The notes under the pieces: generated by a model | Database searches by the model: none | What the model was told of the DNA's origin: nothing | The model's input: only the letters and a program-made list of their open reading frames with translations | Program-made: the position numbers and the translations under genes | Source of the DNA: Thermomucor indicae-seudaticae | Lineage: Eukaryota; Mucoromycota; Mucoromycetes; Mucorales; Lichtheimiaceae | Assembly: GCA_000787465.1 (NCBI GenBank) | Contig: JSYX01000341.1 | Span: forward strand, 1 to 34,702 | DNA: 34,702 nucleotides | Reading direction: 5' to 3' | In this document: piece by piece, positions 30,301 through 34,702 of the stretch | How positions within the stretch are numbered: position 1 is the stretch's first letter | How the letters are laid out: the number at the start of each line of letters is the position of its first letter

Positions 30301-30553
30301 TGGTGAGCGCTCGACGAGGGAAGTCCTGAGGTTGCGGTGCTTGCAGTTGCCCGAGTCGGTCGGCTGATTTCGACGCATGAGGCTGAGCGAGATGATCAAG
30401 GTTGGCTGCCCTGAGTACTTCATCGACCGAGACCTGGTGTTCAGACTCTTGGAGTTTGCGGAGTCGGTCCAAGACCTGCGGCGTCAGTTGGAGCGACGAT
30501 GAGGGAGTGTCGCTGCTGCTGGTCATGACGGCTACAGTGGTCGTTGTTGTCAT
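27375..30553 (-). CDS. TBC-domain Rab GTPase-activating protein, Gyp5/EVI5-like (4 exons)
   Basis: Exons: 30553-30125, 30047-29517, 29455-29421, 29370-27375; 996 residues. Role: accelerates GTP hydrolysis on Rab/Ypt proteins in Golgi and exocytic traffic. Seen: a Thr/Ser-rich N-terminus; a TBC domain from about 215 to 420 with GIPAPVRGIVWRAM, the catalytic arginine finger IRRDLAR (R271) followed by TYPHVEMF, and the glutamine finger VGYCQGLAFL (Q308); then LMETYDMRTMFTLNMEGLH and the closing TLFAYTFPVSLVLRIYDLVF. Long coiled coils (about 500-850; SQLQKEHSQLSEEMMNLKM and others) and a Ser-rich tail follow, the arrangement of Gyp5 and EVI5. Exon 3 is only 35 nt. Intron 1 (77 nt) contains a (GA)n tract. 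Both catalytic fingers are intact. Confidence 0.95.
30081..30099. repeat. (GA)n tract in TBC intron 1
   Basis: A run of GA (CT on the coding strand) lies inside the 77-nt intron 30124-30048, near the donor side. It lengthens that intron relative to its neighbours. Confidence 0.9.
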
Positions 30554-32245
30554 AACGCAGGTAACTGCTGGCTAAGAAAAAAAGTAACAGATAAGGGGGA
30601 CCTGGTTATGTCTGAGCACGGGCAAAAAGAGGGAGAGAAGAAGGAAAGGGGGAGCGGATTGCCCTTTGAAAGGCACAAGCTTAATAAAACTCGATTTTGA
30701 AATTCCTTCAAGGTCGTGCAACGTGTAACAGTAACCAAAAACAAGAAGGTTGACGTGTATACACACAGCAAAGGCAGTAATGATGATGATATACCCGCAA
30801 GAGAATTAAACGACTAGATCGCGAAACTGAATTACTATTCTTTTACTCTCGCATACATCAATCCAACGTGTATAAAACGGTATGCTAGGTATTCTTTGAC
30901 TTGTGCTCTTCCAAGGAAATGCTTGATCATAATATCCGCCCAAGTGTTCAACCAACGTCGCTGATCCTGCTATCATCATTGTCATCAAACAAACTCCAGG
31001 TTTTCATCGGATTTGTTTCGTTTGGCCCTCTCAGGTGAAATCCCACCCCTGGTCTGACCTAACGAATGAGAGCCATATATGTCAACAGGATTACATGTCG
31101 CCCGTTTGAGGTTTTCAGCAGTCTATGCCTTAACGGAAACTACCATCGTTTGATAGGGTATCATCAGACCATCGATCATAACAACAGCAGGCAACATGGA
31201 CGCGCTATTATAGTAGAATAGGAGGCTGCTGCTGCTACTGTTATGAATGCTCATCGCCAAACACGTTTGTATATGCCACAGTCTGGTCTGCGATTCCCGT
31301 GAACAAGTCTCATTGATTATAGGAAAGGCGTGGTACACGCGGCAAACCCAGTATCCAAGCGACGACAAGGCCCTGTTTTAAATTACACACTGTTAATGAG
31401 AAGAATGCAGACAGCATTCAAAAGCGGCGTTTAAGCTTGTACTCCATGGCGGCGAATTTGAATAAACTAAAGACAGTTCTCATGCTGTGATAAGATTATA
31501 CCCATCGTAGCCAGGGAGGGGAAACCTCAGTGGTAGGCCAAAATACCCAAGCGATCGCCACACTGAGTTTCAAGTTTCCCTTCGCCACAGGAGCCTCGCG
31601 ACACTGAATTTCAGGTTGCCCTTCGCTACAAAAGTGTAGCAAGACTGACATCCAACAAGATCAGTCGATAGGACGCTGAAGCATGAATCAGCTCGCCAAA
31701 AATACATCACGCAACGGTCCGAAGCAGATCACACTCTCTTTCCTGCCTTCCAGCTCAACTCTGGTTTGGTCGGGTGCCGTACGATGGGTCTAATAGGCAA
31801 CGAGACGGATCACATCGGCACGTGTTTGTCACGATGTATAAACGACTGTTTAGAAGCAAAAACATCAATAAAACTGTCAATAAACTCTTGACAACGCAAG
31901 AGGTCCCTCATCATCGGGATTTGAATTAAATGACTTCCTTAAGACAAAGCAACTCCTTCGACGTCACTTCGCAAGGGAAGTCTCCCAAGAAAGGTTAGAA
32001 AGCGTCACTAGCGCCCCACTTGGCAGGACTTCTTTTTCTCTTTCTATCTTTCTCACTCTCTCCTTATTCACAAGACCTCTTGAGTTCATTACCTTTAAAG
32101 GTATCGTAATTTACCATTGGCTCCATTCCTTCGTCGGTCCGCATTAGAACTTTTTCGCTCAACGTTGGACCTGATTGGAACTTGGTGCAAAAGCAACCTC
32201 AACGTGTCGTAAGCTCACTTGTTTCGCGTGTTCCATAGTCAGAGC
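30554..32245. other. Divergent intergenic region (TBC / FYR genes)
   Basis: 1.7 kb without a recognised gene. It contains a pair of imperfect 29-bp direct repeats and a perfect short hairpin at 31561-31640. Open frames at 31123-31368 and elsewhere are not protein-like. The last 150 bp before 32246 should hold the FYR-gene promoter; no TATA box is clear. Confidence 0.5.
31561..31640. repeat. Imperfect 29-bp direct repeat pair plus hairpin
   Basis: Unit 1 (31561-31589) and unit 2 (31602-31630) match at 25 of 29 positions, with a common core CCCTTCG. Directly at the end of unit 2, GCTACA-AAAG-TGTAGC (31625-31640) forms a perfect 6-bp hairpin. Only two units are present. Confidence 0.7.
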
Positions 32246-34191
32246 ATGACGTTGTGGGTACCTGAAACCAACGGGCAGTCCGATACTACTCCAATACCTA
32301 CCGCGGGCGGATGTGTCTCTGAAGAGAAGTACAAACTATTGAAAAGACGACTACGGGAAGTCACTGAAGTAAGACAAGAAAGAGAATCGCTGCCCTTCGT
32401 TGACTGATATTGAAACCTTAAAAGCGCAACGAAATATTGTCCCACGACCTGAACCGGGCAAAGAAACGATTACGCCGCCTGGCAAAAGAGAAAAGGTACA
32501 AAAAAAGAAAGCGGACGGACCACGCTTCATTGTTCTAACACAGTCTCTCTCTAGTATATTACTGGATAGAATTTTGAAATATGATAATCAAGCAGGCAGA
32601 CGCAAAGTGCGCGATCAAGGCACCAACACCTCCCCTATGGAGTTGGTCTCTGACCTTAATATCGGAAAAGGTAAGAATTGACCATCTAAAAAGAAAGCCC
32701 CTCCTAATGATCGTCCTGAACAGTTTCACCTTTTACACCAAACGAATCACCACCTACTTTACCTGTACCATGGCAGCAGCAGCAGCAGCAGCAGCCGCCT
32801 GCTAAACCACAGCCTATCCAGATGCAACCACAGGTGTTGCCACCACCACCTCCTCCTATAACTCATGCTCCTGCTGCTGCTCCACCTCCACCACAGCAAG
32901 TAATGCCATCACCAGCAGCAGCGTCCGAGACGCCTGCGCACGGTCAATCTCCTTCCTCTGATCAAAGTCAAAGCTCATCCCAAGCAAGTTGTTCTTCTGG
33001 ACGTCCACGGGTGGACGTCATGTTTCAAGACGGCAGAATGGTACCTTCGTCAAGGCCAAAGCGCATGCGACGAGGTCCAGTCGAACAAAAGCTGCGGCGC
33101 GTGCAACCCCTTGAAAAGGATCCTATCTCGGGTGAATACAAGTTACCAGCCCGTGTGGGTATCTTGACGGTACATTCTCTTGGCCGAGTGGTGCCACTGC
33201 CCACCTATCACAATGACCGATACATCTGGCCACCTGGCTTTAAAGTGAGCAGGTATGTATTGTTTTCGAGATACTCACTTTGAGCCGGAAACCTAAATTT
33301 GCAGAATAGAACTTACTTGAGCATGGTGAATCCGAACGCAAATACAGTGTACACATGCTCCGTCGAAGAAAATGGCGAGCAAGGCCCTCGGGTAAGTGAA
33401 TGATTTTACTCTCTTTAAGGCAATATCACCAATGTCTTTTCGTTAGTTCCGAGTGGTAGCGGACGATTGCCCAGATCAACCAATCGTTGCCAACTCTGCC
33501 ACAGGTGTCTGGACAGCCATTGTGAAGCGAGCCAATGAAATCCGCAACCGAGACCATTCGAATTCAGGTTCGTCTAGTCACCCGTCGTCTCTAATGGATA
33601 ACTTGCTAATACCATCTATTTGCAGCGTCCGGCCCTGATTACTATGGCTTTACACATGCGACGATTGCCAAAATGATTCAAGACCTCCCTGGAGCCGATA
33701 ACTGTATCAATTATGTGTGGCAAAAGTTTGGAGAAATGCATGAACGTACTGCCGCTGGAGTAGCAGCAGCAGCACAAAAGAAGTTGACCAACCTGGAAAT
33801 CATGGGCAGCGCCAACAAGCGACCACCGCAGATCCCGCCTCCTAAGCAACAGCAACGACAACAGCGGCAACAACAACAGCACCAGCCACCACGGCTGCCA
33901 CCACCAGCGCAGCATCAGCAGCAACAACCGCCCCCGCCGCCACTGCCGCATCCGCAACAACAGCCACTACCGCCGCCGCAGCAGCAGCATCAGCAGCAAC
34001 AGAGGCCACCATCTGTAGCAATCAAGAGAGAAGAAACGTCTATTTCACCTGCACTTCAACGCTTTTCCAATGTAGCGGAATCCAGTGTCAGGAACCCGCC
34101 TTTACCACCTCCTCCTTCTGCTGATCCCCGACCTGTTCATAATCCAGCTGTTATAAAGATGGAACCACGAGAAGATGAGCCGATGCAGTAA
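32246..34191 (+). CDS. TBRG1-like FYRN/FYRC-domain chromatin protein (7 exons)
   Basis: Exons: 32246-32368, 32425-32495, 32555-32670, 32724-33252, 33310-33391, 33447-33567, 33626-34191; 535 residues; all introns 53-59 nt. Seen: an N-terminal coiled coil (EEKYKLLKRRLREVTE, then LNRAKKRLRRLAKEKSILLD) as in animal TBRG1, a Q7/Pro-rich linker, FYRN at about 250-307 (HSLGRVVPLPTYHNDRYIWP), FYRC at about 308-375 (RVVADDCPDQPIV, YYGFTHATIAKMI), then a Gln/Pro-rich tail with two psi-K-x-E sumoylation motifs (AIKREE and VIKMEPRE). FYR domains pair into one fold and occur in MLL-type methyltransferases and in TBRG1 (a growth-arrest nuclear protein). No SET or PHD domain is present here, so the TBRG1-like architecture fits best. 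Expected place: nucleus. Confidence 0.9.
32774..32794 (+). repeat. (CAG)7 in the FYR gene
   Basis: Seven pure CAG codons encode Q7 at the start of exon 4's low-complexity linker. It is a possible length-polymorphic tract. Confidence 0.95.
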
Positions 34192-34573
34192 ATATCATGG
34201 GTCAAAATATATATATTCGTATATATTACACGTTTTGTTGAGAGCTATTCTTTTATATATCCCCGTTCCCCTTGCACATACAATCTGTATCTTTTTTCTT
34301 TGCCAAGTAAATTTTACATTTGCGGTAGATCTTGACATGAATATGTTATTTGGACCCGGATGTAACAGCACGCATACTACCTGAACCTTTGTGAACAAGG
34401 GTCAAGCATCTTTCTGATCAAGCAATAAACCAACCAAGAGTCTCTGCTGTTATGGTCAAGTTTCTGCTTTGCTTTCAAGTTTAGTGACTCGTTTCAATCT
34501 TTTCATTTTCCGCCCAGATCTGCTCCCAAGAAAATAAAAGTTTTGAAGTCAGGGACCGCTTTCTCTCGTAGAA
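34192..34573. other. Tandem intergenic region, FYR gene 3' end and next promoter
   Basis: AT-rich 3' region of the FYR gene (ATATATATATTCG near 34207) followed by the upstream region of the right-edge gene, with an AAAATAAAAG stretch about 40 bp before its ATG. No gene lies inside. Confidence 0.45.
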
Positions 34574-34702
34574 ATGTATTCAAACAAAATGGCAAATGCA
34601 GTTACTTCCAACTCTGGGATGGTACTCGACGTGCAACGTATATCAGAACCTATCCGTGTTCGTAAAGAAGAGTTCCTCGATTGCTTCGAAAGACTCCAAC
34701 AA
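34574..34702 (+). CDS. Start of a gene cut by the right window edge
   Basis: ATG 34574 opens a frame of 43 codons with no stop before the edge. The sequence is protein-like, ending in EPIRVRKEEFLDCFERLQQ, an amphipathic charged helix. The family is not recognised from so short a fragment. It runs in tandem with the FYR gene. Confidence 0.5.
   Translation, partial: MYSNKMANAVTSNSGMVLDVQRISEPIRVRKEEFLDCFERLQQ

Noticed and set aside
31561..31630. Two 29-bp repeats as a CRISPR-like array
   Set aside because: Only two diverged units separated by 12 bp in a eukaryotic genome; no array and no cas genes.

Overview
This window looks like nuclear DNA of a filamentous fungus, most likely an early-diverging Mucoromycota (Mucorales-like) lineage. 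The signs are dense short GT-AG introns (44-77 nt, mostly 55-66), CTAAC/CTGAC-like branch points, TATA boxes 40-100 bp before several start codons, and a gene set combining fungal genes (SKT5/CHS4 chitin synthase regulator, UTP3, BUD13) with genes scarce or absent in Ascomycota models (an Aven homologue, a TBRG1-like FYRN/FYRC protein, a eukaryotic TnpB/Fanzor). The phylum is an inference. All multi-exon models were built by hand from splice signals plus protein conservation, and every joined CDS given is divisible by three.

Left end (1-5552): the 3' part of a Fanzor gene, an RNA-guided-nuclease homologue of TnpB, with a complete RuvC triad and Zn finger. Its 5' end lies outside the window. 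It converges on UTP3/SAS10 (9 exons, minus strand), which shares a 134-bp head-to-head promoter with the splicing factor BUD13 (plus strand). BUD13 carries an unusual 160-nt GC-AG intron.

Centre-left (5553-14700): an intronless homeobox gene, a long gene-poor stretch, a Trp/Arg-rich orphan ORF, a questin-oxidase-like gene, a possibly broken ORF, and a seven-exon Aven homologue.

Centre (14701-18964): three mitochondrial genes, namely a PDK/BCKDK-family kinase, a tiny two-exon gene resembling the F1F0-ATPase inhibitor IF1, and a CHCHD2/MIX17-type twin-CX9C gene with a TATA box and an RFX-like X-box.

Right half (18965-34702): a bHLH-zipper regulator, the Sel1-repeat protein SKT5/CHS4 with a CVIM prenylation tail, a divergent GATA-like zinc-finger gene, a Rab GAP of the TBC plus coiled-coil type, the FYR-domain gene, and the first 43 codons of a gene cut by the right edge.

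The genes do not form one pathway; this is an ordinary mosaic euchromatic region. The item most worth pursuing is the Fanzor locus at the left edge with its 3' flank, the place to look for a guide RNA. Secondary items are the Aven homologue, the GC-AG intron in BUD13, the GATA-like finger with an enlarged loop, the IF1-like mini-gene and the interrupted ORF at 11594-12197.
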